Shown here: positions 20,472 to 31,022 of the stretch, piece after piece | How the letters are laid out: every line of letters starts with the position of its first letter | Position numbering within the stretch: the first letter of the stretch is position 1 | Origin: Acanthosepion pharaonis | Taxonomy: Eukaryota > Mollusca > Cephalopoda > Sepiida > Sepiidae | Length of the DNA: 64,000 nucleotides | Assembly (NCBI GenBank): GCA_903632075.3 | Contig: CAHIKZ030000060.1 | Coordinates: forward strand, 124,501-188,500 | Direction: 5' to 3' | Notes under the pieces: model-generated | Told to the model about the DNA's origin: nothing | Databases searched by the model: none | What the model saw: the letters and a program-made list of their open reading frames with translations, nothing else | Translations under genes and position numbers: made by a program

Positions 20472-20764
20472 CATATATTTGTTCAAATTCTGATGCTTGG
20501 TCATGTGTTTAGTTTGGGCACTGTGTTGGATCAAAATTATTAGTCTGTGATACTGAGGCTGTGAGGAGGTTAATTCTAAACAGAAAAAGGGTTAATCCCA
20601 AAATGAAATATAAACTGGAATATAGATAGAGAGAATGGAAGACATTTTCCCTGGTAATGTGGAAGTGAAGAAAGGGCCATCTGAGGGCCCCTATGAATTG
20701 GAATGATGTACCAATAGTTTACTTTTTTTTTTATCTATCGATATTTTTTCTTTTTTTTTTTTTT

Positions 20765-21095
20765 TTTTTAAATTAAAAATTCACCCCAAGCAAAGCAGTA
20801 ATGCCACTAAGAGTGAAAGAAAGTGAAAAGACTTTAGAAGTGACCAGAAATTCAATTCTCAACAGAAAACAAGGGATAAACCTCTATTCCTGTTCAAAAA
20901 CCTGGGAGGAGCATGAACCAGACAGTAGGTGAATCTATCTACTCTTATTGAAGAAAAATGAATAAATAGTAAATAAAATTTCAGAATTTAGGTAGCAACT
21001 TTAGAAGGAACTGGGTACCTAATCCTATATAAGAAACAAGGGAGAAAACTCTATTCCAATTCAAAAGACCAGGGAGGAGTGTGAACTGTACAAGA
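20765..21095 (-). repeat. LINE family B 3' UTR remnant and two copies of a 180-bp unit
   Basis: AAGCAAAGCAGTAATGCCAC at 20788 matches the family-B 3' UTR at 7.07 kb. Downstream, GAAACAAGGG with CTCTATTCC and CAGGGAGGAG-type blocks occurs twice (about 20855-20925 and 21035-21095). Confidence 0.55.
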
Positions 21096-21100
21096 TATAT

Positions 21101-21286
21101 AATGATGAAAGTGGAGACTTTAGAAACCCATGGTAATATTTTATTTTGCAAGACTGATTAATCAAATTCGTCTCATCAAACCAAATGGTTTCACAAACGG
21201 TTTTGGTTTGATGTTCTGAGATCAATCAATTGGTCTTGCGAAATAAAATATTACCATGGGTTTCTAAAGTCTCTGCTTTCATCATT
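21101..21286. repeat. fold-back element, 85-bp arms
   Basis: Arms 21101-21185 and 21202-21286 are near-perfect reverse complements (shared core CCCATGGTAATATTTTATTT) with a 16-nt loop. It would extrude a long cruciform or hairpin. Confidence 0.93.
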
Positions 21287-21386
21287 ATCATTTGCTCTGT
21301 TCTTACATTGAGCTCTCTCTGGATTTATATCCTCTTTGGAATTAGCCATATGAATTATCAAATAATGTTATTATTATTGATATTTT

Positions 21387-21388
<2 letters not shown>

Positions 21389-21455
<67 letters not shown>
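21389..21455. repeat. (CA)n(TA)n microsatellite
   Basis: Pure CA run followed by pure TA run. Confidence 0.95.
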
Positions 21456-21459
<4 letters not shown>

Positions 21460-21494
21460 GGAGTATGCAGGATATTACTAAATGAGTTTATTAC

Positions 21495-22060
21495 CCACTC
21501 TGGTTGTGAGGTTCCTGTATCCATTTACATAAATATGTCAAGAGGTTACTTGCGGATTTCATATGCTTTTCTTGCTTTCTTTGTTCCTTGTGAGTGTTAA
21601 AGTCTATAAGCTCACTTTCTTCATTATGTAACTGAGAGACATTCACTGTTTCTTTTTTATTGCGAGCAAATGTTTCCTTCCAGATCCTAACCTTATAAAA
21701 TTTCTTATTTGTTAAATGGACTGTCCATGATATATTTGCAGCATTTGTTGATAGAACTACATCTCTCACAAGTTTTTTTTTATTTTTATTTTATGATTAA
21801 ACCGTCGAACACCCTTCTGTTTTGCTTTCAATATTAGTTTTTGATCCTTTAATAGCTTATTCAAATTTGGAAAAGCATCTTTCACTCTTCCTATGTGTCT
21901 TGAAACCTGTGTGTCACATTTTCCATCATTTGTTAGTACACTGCTCAGGTATTTGGATTTCCACATCTGTTGCATTCTGACATCCCCAGTGTGTAACTTA
22001 CACCTTGTGTTGCCACTTTTTCTCACAGCTAAGTATAAGCACATATATAAACACAATATT
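21495..22060 (-). pseudogene. RTE-like LINE polymerase, post-RT region
   Basis: Minus strand. The frame at 21766-22056 carries KYLSSVLTNDGKCDTQVSR and AFPNLNKLLKDQKL, the thumb-side region after the RT palm in RTE/BovB-like endonuclease-reverse transcriptases. The frame at 21491-21769 follows, with ANISWTVHLTNKKFYKVRI, and contains RNKKETVNVSQ. Catalytic motifs are absent. A parallel copy of the same region is at 23.62-24.11 kb. Confidence 0.7.
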
Positions 22061-22140
22061 TACAGAATTTTTTAAAAAGACTGTTTTTCATGGAAAGATT
22101 TTACTAATTTTACTAATTTTATAGACAAAAATTTATAATC

Positions 22141-22430
22141 CGAACATTATTTACACTATTGTCCTCATCTTTGTAATCATATTTATTACAACGTTTCGGC
22201 TACTGTACACTCCAGCCTTCTTCAGGTGGAATGTCGAACTGAACCCTTTATTTTGCTCACTGGGGTAGACTGTTCTAGTTCTATATACCATGTTTAATAG
22301 ATGTTAGTTATCAGTTATCTCCTGTTAATTTTCCCTCTGAAAGTTCTCCACTGCCTTAACCAGGTATTGAACTCACACTGTTTAGGTCCTGTCACTGGAT
22401 CTAACGCCTGTGCCATGTGTCCTTGAGGAC
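22141..22430 (-). repeat. PLE-associated tRNA-like repeat, copy 1
   Basis: Minus-strand order: ACACATGGCACAGG head (A-box-like), GTGAGTTCAATACC (B-box-like), ACCCCAGTGAGC, GGGTTCAGTTCGAC, CTGAAGAAGGC, GTAGCCGAAACGTTGTA, then the AAGATGAGGACAATAG tail. In that sense it lies directly downstream of PLE GIY-YIG coding sequence, and the junction recurs at 50.7 kb. Confidence 0.88.
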
Positions 22431-22435
22431 ATCTA

Positions 22436-23100
22436 TTTATGAATTTCTGGGTATTATAAACCTATTGGCTTCAGCAACCATTTTTTTTACTAGTGCTCAT
22501 ATTGCAATTTTTTGCTGTTATCATAGTCTGTTTTTACCAGAGCTCATATTGCAACTTTTGTTGTTGTTATCACTTTTCTCTGGCACTCCTTACTACTGGT
22601 TTCCATATTGTATTTATTTCTATGCTTGGTCTGCTCAGGAGATTTTTGTGGCCTAGCATATGTGCTGATTCCTTAAGTTTACAAATTTTCCAATGGTGTT
22701 CCTTGTCTATGATCTCAACCTGATCCCACAGAGAGTGGTGATCTCCCTTCTCTCTCCATATGTGGTCAGCTATGCCTGATTTTTCCACTTCCCCTCATGT
22801 TACAGCTTTCTAGTGTTCTTGAAGCCTTACCTTAAGGGGGCGGCCTGTCTCCCCTTTATATTTCTTTCCACAGCTTCACAGGGTAGCGTACACACAGTTT
22901 TTAGTCATGTTCTTCTCTATTGGGGGGGGGTCTTACTTGGGAGAGATATCTGCAAAGTGTCATCAAGCTTTTGAAGGTTGTCCTGATGTTATATGGACTG
23001 CAAATCCTTTGTATTTTCTCTGATAACCCCTTCACATAAAGCAGGCAGACTGTTTTCTGAGTGTTGTTGTCCTCATCTTGTACCTGCCTATCCCAGTTTT
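22436..23100 (-). pseudogene. Penelope-like element: RT end and GIY-YIG endonuclease
   Basis: A PLE moves by reverse transcription primed at a nick made by its C-terminal GIY-YIG endonuclease. On the minus strand 22.95-23.10 kb reads VKGLSEKIQRI and PYNIRTTFKS, the linker after the RT. From about 22.93 kb down to 22.57 kb the endonuclease follows: NCVYATL, CGKKYKGETGRPLKVRL, then EVEKSGIADH, WDQVEIIDKEHHW, KLKESAHML and LLSRPSIEINTIW. The GIY and YIG strands are changed to CVY and YKG, and three stops interrupt it. Most of the RT is absent. It sits between two inverted copies of the tRNA-like repeat. Between the coding end and copy 1 there is a roughly 50-bp internal duplication containing CTCATATTGCAA. 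Confidence 0.88.
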
Positions 23101-23105
23101 TTGGT

Positions 23106-23408
23106 GTTGGTTAGATCCAGTGACAGGACCCAAAGAGTGTGAGTTCAATACCCAGTTAAAGTAGTGGAGACATTTGAGGGGGAAATTAACAGGAGATAAC
23201 TGATATCCATTAAACATGGTATGTGGAACGAGAACAGTCTACCCCAGTGAGTGAAATAAAGGGTTAAGTTCGACATTCCAACCACCTGAAGAAGGCTGGA
23301 GTGTACAACGGCCGAAACGTTGTAATAAATATGGCGACAAAGATGAGGACAATAGTCCGAATAATGTAAATAATGTACATAATACCTTATCTCAGAAATA
23401 TAGACAGA
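23106..23408 (+). repeat. PLE-associated tRNA-like repeat, copy 2 (inverted)
   Basis: Same blocks as copy 1 but on the plus strand and without the first A-box-like part: GTGAGTTCAATACCCAG, ACCCCAGTGAGTG, CTGAAGAAGGC, GGCCGAAACGTTGTA, AAGATGAGGACAATAGTCC and ACCTTATCTCAG. With copy 1 it forms inverted arms of about 270 bp around the PLE fragment. Confidence 0.9.
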
Positions 23409-23619
23409 TTTTATTTAGAAATTGACATTTTTATGAAATGAGGTGTTTTACATTTGATCAAAGTTATAAGACCAGCTGGGGGGCAGTTATTTGGCAATAT
23501 GCTGTCTGACCACCTCAACATCTTTTTTGCTTTCTTGCAAAGTGTCTATGTAAAATTCAAATCATTTCTCCACAAGAAGGACAAATTTTACTTCAAGAAT
23601 TTCTCATTTTTATGACATT

Positions 23620-24110
23620 TCTTCCTACATCCATTTGCTTAAATATGTCAAGTAGGTTACTAGCTTCTTTGCTCTTTGTTTCTTGTGAGTGTTAAATTTT
23701 CCAAGCTTACTTTCCTGATGATGTATCAGAGAGGTATTCAATGTATCTTTTTGATTGTTAAGAAACATTTCCTTACAGATTTAATTATCCTTATTAAATT
23801 TCTTATTTGTTAAATGGATAAACCATGATATATGTGCAACATTCGCTCATAGAACCATGTCTCTCATAAGTTTTTTCCTCTTTTTGCAGGTTAAATTGTC
23901 CACTATTAGAGATTAGATATGGCATAGCAATCCATCACCTTATGCTTTGTTTATATTATTACTTTTTTAATCTCTTAATAACCTATTCACACTTTCTATG
24001 TCTCCTTTTTTGTCATTTAGTTTTACTCTGTCTTGATAGTTGAAATGTAAGTTTGATTAATCTCTGAGAATTTTCTTCTTTTTTGTTTCATTGTTGTCTT
24101 GCTTCTCAAG
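23620..24110 (-). pseudogene. RTE-like LINE fragment, post-RT region
   Basis: Nucleotide-level relative of 21.54-21.85 kb (shared TTGTGAGTGTTAA and AATTTCTTATTTGTTAAATG on the plus strand). The reading frame is heavily broken. Confidence 0.6.
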
Positions 24111-24540
24111 AATCTTTTAAGGCTTAGATGTTCAAAATGATGCTAAATTCACATTAGCCAATTTTCCAAAACAAGGAAATTAAATGTAGGATTCCAGACC
24201 AATGTCTTATTGTATTCATTCTATAAAGCCTGAAGGAAAATTTTCAACTTTCTTTTCTTTAATTTTTATTTTTTATTTTAATTTAGTTTAACTTTTGTTT
24301 TTAGTTTTGAAATTTGTTTCTCAATACTTAGAAAAGCTAGGTTTGAGAAAATGTCTGGTTGAGTTTTGCCAAATGAAGTTGAAATAAGAAAGCTGAAGAC
24401 ATTTTTTGTTCAGTGTTCATAAAAACACTGGTTGAATAAAATTCTTATGAACCTCCAAAAGGTGAAATATTTTTTAATTTAAAATTATTTATGTAAAATT
24501 TGTATTCTTTTCCGATATGCAGTAGACTTGGCTACATACG
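24111..24540. other. unassigned AT-rich sequence
   Basis: Nothing recognised. Confidence 0.4.
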
Positions 24541-24544
24541 AACT

Positions 24545-24735
24545 GATGACATGAAATCAGTGGGTGGAAGGCTTCCTAGTCTGATGCTAATGGTCAGGGC
24601 ATAGGGTTTCTAAAGTGTGCCCTTCAAGTTAGGGGACATTGGCTGCAGTTCAAACTGGAGAGGGATGGGCTCCACCAGATTTACTTGCCCATGACAAGAG
24701 CTTCTTAATACTCATTTCCCATCTTTGGTAATATT
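24545..24735 (+). repeat. possible tRNA-derived SINE
   Basis: AATGGTCAGGGCATAGG (A-box-like) and GCAGTTCAAACTGG (B-box-like) are about 60 bp apart. A weaker relative lies at 25060-25200. Confidence 0.45.
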
Positions 24736-25059
24736 TAAGATTGTTTACATATTAATTTAAAATTATTTATATAATTTATTGATGAGAAAAATAAAGTGTT
24801 TATTCTTTTTGGATAAAACTGCTTCTGCTGCCCCTATGAATCGTTACATCCGACACTCTCCTCGTTTATTCATATCACATACTTCATTCTTCTTCATCAT
24901 TTTATGCACTGACTGCCAGCCAAGATGCCAATTATGGTTATTTCTAAAAGTTCTACTGATTCCATATAACCCAGTACTTCTGCTGCATGGTTGGATCATC
25001 AATATCTAAACTAGTTCCCCCACCAGGCTTTTTTCAGTTAAGCAGAATTAAAAATTCCT

Positions 25060-25200
25060 TTGTCTGAAGTCAATGGTTAGAGGATAAGGTTTCCAAATGA
25101 ACCTATGGTTTAGATGATCTTGGTTGCGGTTGGTTTGACCTAGAGAGAAATGGGTTTCACTAAGGCAGCTTTTTCATCCAAGAACTATTATCTTGTGGAA
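25060..25200 (+). repeat. degenerate SINE-like repeat
   Basis: Similar order to the preceding copy (AATGGTTAGAGGATAAGGTT, then a GGTTTGACCTAGAGAG region). Confidence 0.35.
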
Positions 25201-25760
25201 CAGACTCTCATGTGGATCATCCCTTGAACCATACAACCTCTTCAAGTCAAAGAGTAAATACTTATCTAGTTATAGTGAAGAAAATGGCAACTTACCTCGT
25301 CAACCCAAGCAACAGTGCGTCACATGTATCTTACGATGGAAAATGTGGCGAAAAAGAAAATTACTTACCAAAAAAAAGGGGCATGTATTCCGCATGACAT
25401 GCTGAAGATGAAATATTTAAATTAAAAACAAGTTCGTCGCAGGAGTCGATATACAAGTATTTTGATATGCAAAAATTGACTGTCCTCTCCCAGCCGTCGA
25501 CAAATGGAAAAAATGCTTGGCCGATAAAAGCAGTTGGTGTTCTCGAATCAAAAGAAAAAGTTGGTGTATTTTGGCTACCATGTTCATCAGAGAGTGAGTT
25601 ATTCTTCTGATTGGTTATGTGCATCAGAATTTGTGAGATAGTACCTGTGAATCGAGTTTTCAGCATTTCTTTCTGCCCCTGATATTCGAGTCTGGACTTA
25701 TAGTGGTTTGTTCTTTGTGTTATGGAAGTAATCTGTGACAAATATTTCCTTTGCTTTCAG
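25201..25760. other. unrecognised open frame of 126 codons (minus, 25361-25741)
   Basis: The longest open frame here that is not simple repeat. It encodes a serine-, phenylalanine- and asparagine-containing protein with no motif, signal peptide or membrane segment that I recognise. A plus-strand reading of 25441-25560 is also open. No splice context or homologous copy in the window supports either. It could be chance, or a fragment of an unfamiliar repeat or exon. Confidence 0.2.
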
Positions 25761-25789
25761 AATGCTTACACTAGTTTTCTTATTTTCAT

Positions 25790-25985
25790 AATTCTTCACT
25801 TCCTACAACATTCTTTTTTTTTATTCATATCACACACTACGTCCATTTTAGTGTCCCATACTTTCAGCCTTGTACCACATTTAAGCTATGCTTAGAAAAT
25901 CACCATTTTAGTTAATTTTGTTTATGGCATATCAACATCTATATGTTATTTAATACTGAAATCTAATATTTTGATCACAATTATA
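25790..25985 (+). repeat. dispersed repeat (shared with 28.75 and 29.3 kb)
   Basis: CCATACTTTCAGCCTTGTACC and GTTATTTAATACTGAAATCT match 28780-28850 and 29305-29355. The second block is also the reverse of the tail of the 33-bp-array family. Confidence 0.6.
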
Positions 25986-26159
25986 TACCTCCAACTACAG
26001 ATAAAATGTGTTTTAATGTAAATAGTTATCGTTTGTCTGTATAAATAAGTATTATTGGTAATTTGACTATATAAATAGGTATTGCCAGTATTTTTTACTA
26101 TAAAAATGTATTTTTATAGTGTTTTGCTTTTGTTTGAAGGTTCACTATTTTTTGCCTGT

Positions 26160-26290
26160 AGTTGCGACTCTAACAGGTGCTGTTACCCTGTATCAGGATG
26201 AACCTAGGAACAATAGCAATTAAGAGGTAGTTCCACACTCCTCAAGGCCTCCAATCATGAAAAGTTTGGAATAGAAATGATAATAGTAGC
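26160..26290 (+). repeat. head fragment of the 33-bp-array family
   Basis: AACAGGTGCTGTTACC, AATTAAGAGGTAGTTCCACA and CTCCTCAAGGCCTCCAATCA are the reverse complement of the head blocks at 6.07-6.18 and 38.87-38.97 kb, so the family is on the minus strand here. Confidence 0.65.
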
Positions 26291-26314
26291 CATTTGCAAT
26301 GGTTAAAAATGGCT

Positions 26315-26716
26315 TCAAACAAATAAATCCTTTACATGTTGAACAAAACTAACCCCCGTCAGGCCTGATGGATAAGTGCTACAAAATGATAAAAGAATAG
26401 ATTTGCCAGATAACAAAAACCATATCACTTGAAGATTTCCAACAGCAGCAACAACAAAAATGGATAGCACAACTAGAAGAGGAAATAAATATATAATCAA
26501 AATGTTAACTCTCCACTCTACCAAAGACAAAAGGTTTGGAAGGAAACCCCGATCAGTATTACAAAGAAGAATAGGAGTTGGTCGACCTGAAAAATTGTTT
26601 TTAACCCCTCCACACTGTAGATGTATATCTACATTTTTAATGAAAGTGTTTTTTTTCTGACACAGATGAATAAACTCATCCAAACCATGAAAACAGCTAC
26701 AAACATGTTTATACAT
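26315..26716 (-). other. unrecognised open frame, 133 codons
   Basis: An open minus-strand frame with a hydrophobic stretch (LIIYLFPLLVVLSIFVVAAV). No family, conserved residues or neighbouring exons recognised. A 66-codon plus-strand frame overlaps it. Probably chance. Confidence 0.2.
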
Positions 26717-27289
26717 AGATTTTGATTCATTTTATGCACTTCTGAGCTTTGAAACGAGTCTACTTGTCAACACATACATCTGGTAGAGATGTTAGCCACT
26801 GCTTGGGTGCTTCAAGGTGCCTCAGTTTCTTAGTTACTATATTAAAAACAAATAACAAAATTTTTTGGAAAATGAAACGCTTTTCCCAAAATTATTGGCA
26901 GTGAAGTCGTTAAAAGAAAGATTTTCTAAATTTAATCTGACAAAACTTAACTATTCAGAGAAAGAATGCCAAATAATTTCTGCATCGAAACTGCTAATTT
27001 TCCCATCCTCCTTACCATAAGTTTCGATCTGTAGAGTAGAAAGTTGGTTATCCAGATAAGACTGGCGGATATTATTTTCTTTTGATAACTGGTCATAAGG
27101 AAGCCATACTGAACATGAAAGAAAATTTTAATGTGTTTACTTTCATTTAGTCAGTGAATAAAATCACAGGAATATTGCTTATCAATTTGTAATATTTTAC
27201 AAATAAAATCACATTATCCGTCATCAAAATAACAAAAATATTGCATTGAAAATTCATGGATGTCATATACTAACTAGCTTAAGAGCTGC

Positions 27290-27515
27290 CCTTTCAGGTG
27301 GCATGTAAGCTAGCTCCTTTGGTAGGCTCTTGGTTTGGCCTTCATCACAATAAGTACAGAGAACTAAATGTGATAGGCAACAATAAACTCTATAGAAGAA
27401 CTCAAAACTGATCGCTACATTTAAGTATTGCATTAATATTTAAGCTTACCTTTTAAAGGTTCAACAGTAGTTTTTCTGCTGCCACTTCGTTTAAAGTCTT
27501 CGTGCACCAATCTAA
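27290..27515. repeat. dispersed repeat, member of a pair with 36.69-36.91 kb
   Basis: GGCCTTCATCACAATA, CATTTAAGTATTG and AAGCTTACCTTTTAAA occur in the same order and spacing in both places. Confidence 0.8.
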
Positions 27516-28004
27516 TAGTATCTTTTAGTATTAATTCTTACTATTTCAGTCCAACTCCGTTTACATATCTGTCCTTGCGTTTTCTCTTTTCCTATCTCTC
27601 AGAAATGCCCTTCAGTCTTTATTAGAACATATTATTTTTGACATAATACTTCTCACATTTATTTATTCGTCCCTGTGTCTAGACTCATAATACTGATTGT
27701 CAAGATGTTTTTTTTTTTTATTTTCTTTTCTCGGTACATTTTTTTTTTTTTTATTTGCTTCATTTCAAACCACGTCAGGGTACTGAAAATTTCTCATCCT
27801 GGCACATTTTTCAAAATCAGTATTTCAGTGATCTTGTTTGTTCAGCATTCACTGCCATAGCAATCTACTCGCAGATGAAGAAGAGACCTGAATCGACAAA
27901 AATTGGGGTTCTACAGAAGGATGCTGAGACTGAACATGTAAACAACAATGAAGTTTTAGAGAAAAATGAAAGCAGAAAGGACACTTGTACTTAAAGGAAC
28001 AGCC
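27516..28004 (+). other. unassigned sequence with a short open frame
   Basis: A frame at 27755-27994 reads into the LINE fragment that follows (AETEHVNNNEVLEKNESRKD). It may be diverged upstream LINE sequence, but I cannot match it to a domain. Confidence 0.3.
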
Positions 28005-28450
28005 CAACGTGTAAATCAAATATTGGTGTTACCAAAATCAAACAATTTAAATATCTAGGAAGGTGTTTTAACAAGGTGGGAAGTGCGACACTGACATCCA
28101 AAGGTGCAATGGCATAGCAAAAGATGCCTCTCAAAAGCTAAGTAAAGTATTAAGTTATAGAGAAAATGGAAACAAAATGAAAACTTATACTTAACATCAG
28201 GAAGATACAGTTGAAATTTCTAGTGCACATAATAAGGAGAGAGGGCTTGGGAAATCTGATGCACACAAGACCATTTGAGGGCAAAGGCAACAGAAGAACA
28301 CAATATATAACTTAGTAGCTCAAGTAAACATCGCAGAACAAAGTTTGAGAAATAACAAAAGGGCAAAATTTATTAAGAGCTATGAAGGGGCGGAACATTG
28401 TGGGAACCCATGATCGTCTAGATCCCGAAGGGACACAGCAGATAAAAATT
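28005..28450 (+). pseudogene. RTE-like LINE polymerase C-terminus
   Basis: In shifting frames the plus strand reads IKQFKYLGRCF, then AKDAS-like and LSKVLSY blocks, then a later GKSDAHKTI and NTIYNLVAQVNIAEQSLRNNKRAKFIKS segment. It ends in the basic tail with a GNP...SRSRRDTADKN reading, the counterpart of the ends at 5.1 and 36.5 kb. Many stops, no catalytic motif. Confidence 0.72.
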
Positions 28451-28749
28451 TCAATGATTAAAATACTGGAATGTTTCTATTTGGAGATGCATCAAGAATT
28501 TTTCAGGAACTTTTTATATTTAAATGAAAAATAACAGCTTTAAAATTTCTTATGGCAATTTTCTTTGAAATCAAAAGGTAATATTTGTTAAAGTCTTCTA
28601 GAGGATTCTCAGTTAGTTGTCATACATGATACATGTGTGGGTGATCATGTCTCTTACAATTTTTGATTGGATGGGCAGAAAATTCCCTACAGTAGATTGC
28701 TGTTTCCTTCTGTGATAAACTGGATACCAACCAAGGCTATAGGACACAG

Positions 28750-28860
28750 TTTGTCCTGCTATTCAACTTGTGTTTGTTTAGCTTCATATCATCATCTATG
28801 GGTTATTTAATGCTGAAATCTAAATATTTTGTGTGCAATTTTATTTTAGAAATAATAATG
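28750..28860 (+). repeat. dispersed repeat fragment
   Basis: Matches 25.93-25.98 kb (GGTTATTTAATGCTGAAATC). Followed by two or three short repeats of TTTTATTTTAGAAATAATAA. Confidence 0.55.
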
Positions 28861-28934
28861 CTTTTAGTGATTCAAGTTTTATTTTATTTTTGGAATAATA
28901 ATGGTGGTAGTGATCCCAGTTTTATTTTATTTTA

Positions 28935-29165
28935 GAAATAATAATACTGACCAGGCTCAACATTGCTTAACTTTGAGGATCATATGGTAATCTGTGTTTT
29001 AATCTGATGTGGCTGGTAGCCTCCTAGCTGTGGGTAGAAGAGATGGATTCATACCTTTCCCAAGGGTATTAGTGCATAAATGAATATAATTGTACTTGAC
29101 TGGCATTCGAACTCTGATCTCCTATTTCTCATTCTGTACTGATACCCATTACACCACAAAACACA
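28935..29165 (-). mobile_element. 5S-derived composite SINE, diverged
   Basis: Minus strand: AAAGTTAAGCAATGTTGAGC and CTGGTCAGTATTA mark the 5S part (28943-28985). The GTGTAATGGGTATCAG body and a TTCGAATGCCAG block follow on the other side, but their order is broken by an indel. Confidence 0.65.
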
Positions 29166-29224
29166 GGACGCTATACTCACCATATTCTGAAATTACTGTA
29201 TTTGCATTTGGATAACACACACCC

Positions 29225-29360
29225 TCATTCGGTGTGGTGTAATGGTTAGCAAGCTTGTCTCGCTAGATCAGTTACGACTGAAAAAGTGAGTTCAATCCTC
29301 ACTAGATGCCCCATACTTTTGGCCTTGTGCCACATCTAAGCTACGCTTGGAAAATAACTA
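29225..29360 (+). repeat. tRNA-derived SINE fragment
   Basis: GTGGTGTAATGGTTAGC matches a pol III A box and GTGAGTTCAATCCTCAC a B box, 40 or so bp apart. A block shared with 25.85 kb (TTTTGGCCTTGTGCCACATC) follows. Confidence 0.65.
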
Positions 29361-29649
29361 TAAGACTCTCCCCCCACCCAATTGCAAGAGTATTTTTTGG
29401 TAAAAAATTTTAGTATGTTTCATCATATATTTATTGAAATATATTTTCAAGTGGTTTTTGTATGGGAAAAGGGATGATTTTTGTGCAATGCAAATAACAT
29501 TGTGACAGTCGACTGGAATAAAGTATGGAATCCTATATCGTAACTTTAACCTTCAAAGGAAACTAAATTAAATTTTCTAAGACAGAAAAGAAATACAGGT
29601 ACATTTGTATCAATAAGTACCAGTACATATAAACAAAACAAACTGATAC

Positions 29650-30190
29650 GAAGCAATCAGTAAAGTACAATAAATGTGAATGAATTCTTATAGATAATTA
29701 GAGTACATCCCCTAGACTTCTAGAGAGCTGAGTTCCAATTCCAACTTGAACAGGTTATTGTAGTGATTAGGAAAACATCCTGTAGGGAGTATCTTCTATA
29801 GGGTAGTGGTTCCTGAGAAGAAGCTGTTGGAGGGGAACTTATTTCTTGCCAATAGAATGATTTCCTACAGATAATTACTGTAGATGCAAAAAAAGCAATC
29901 GGTAAAGTACAATAAATACGAAAGAATTTTTATAGATAATTACATTAGTTGCAAACAGAGCAATCAGTAAAGTACAATAAATACGAAAGAATTCTTATAG
30001 ATAATTACATTAGTTGCAAACAGAGCAATCAGTAAAGTACAATAAATGCAAATAAATTCTTATAGATAATTACATTAGATGCAAACAAAGCAATCAGTAA
30101 AGTACAATGAATACGAAAGAATTCTTATAGATAATTAGAGTACATCCCCTAGCCTTCCGGAGAGCTGAGTTCCAATTCCAGTTGGGTTTG
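29650..30190 (+). repeat. 65-bp tandem amplification inside a dispersed repeat
   Basis: CAATCAGTAAAGTACAATAA recurs at 29961 and 30026, 65 bp apart, with five to six units in all. Both the first and last units run into GAGTACATCCCCTAG and GAGCTGAGTTCCAATTCCA, so the block has duplicated outer ends around a tandem core. Confidence 0.88.
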
Positions 30191-30229
30191 TTACATTCAT
30201 TGATTGTTTCTGACATATTTGGCCCATAG

Positions 30230-30430
30230 TATTCTCAGCATCTTTCTGTAGAGCAACATTTCTAATGCTTCAAGTCTCTTTATCTGCAAGAAGATTCACT
30301 GTGATAAAAGAGGACTGATATTACATAATAGTTCAATACTCTTTGTTTCTCACAAAATATTTCTGTTTCTTTTGGAAGGTATCTTTTGATATCCCAATGT
30401 GCCTCAAGATTTTCTTTCTTAGACTCCCAG
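30230..30430 (-). pseudogene. RTE-like LINE fragment
   Basis: Shares GCTTCAAGTCTCTTTATCTG and TTACATAATAGTTCAATACT-type blocks with 51.36-51.45 kb. The minus-strand reading gives a broken post-RT region. Confidence 0.5.
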
Positions 30431-30663
30431 AAACTTAAATTTTTATCTTTTAAAAACTGTTGTCCCCTTCAAAAGCTTCAAAAAGAGACATTTGTTAAGT
30501 TGATTTCTTAAACTCCAAATTTTAAAATAATTACACTTGAATTATTTTAATGAAATAAAAAACAAAATATCAAAATTCAATTTCTAACAGATCACGACAG
30601 CTATTAGGGAGATGTGGTTAAATATTCTTTAATCTTTAAAAAAATTATTCAGTATTATTATTG

Positions 30664-31022
30664 CTTATAATATTATAATATAACATGGTACAAATATTAT
30701 TATTGTTTATAATATTATAATATAACATGGTACAAATATTATTATTGTTTATAATATTATAATATAACATGGTACAAATATTATTATTGTTTATAATATT
30801 ATAACATGGTACAAATATTATTATTGTTTATAATATTATAACATGGTACAAATATTATTATTGTTTATAATATTGTAATATAACATGGTACAAATATTAT
30901 TATTGTTTATAATATTATAATATAACATGGTACAAATATTATTATTGTTTATAATATAACATGGTACAAATATTATTATTGTTTATAATATTATAATATA
31001 ACATGGTACAAATATTATTATT
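30664..31022 (+). repeat. 42-bp AT-rich minisatellite
   Basis: About nine units containing AACATGGTACAAATATTATT. Some are shortened by a 6-7-bp ATAATAT deletion. Degenerate echoes continue to about 31.4 kb. Confidence 0.93.

Noticed and set aside
23286..23320. A catalytically complete hammerhead in the tRNA-like repeat
   Set aside because: CTGAAGA, helix II and GAAAC-GTA are present, but the flanks (CCAAC before, ATAAAT after) do not form helix I.
29225..29300. A functional tRNA gene (A and B boxes present)
   Set aside because: I could not fold an acceptor stem and full cloverleaf; it fits a tRNA-derived SINE.
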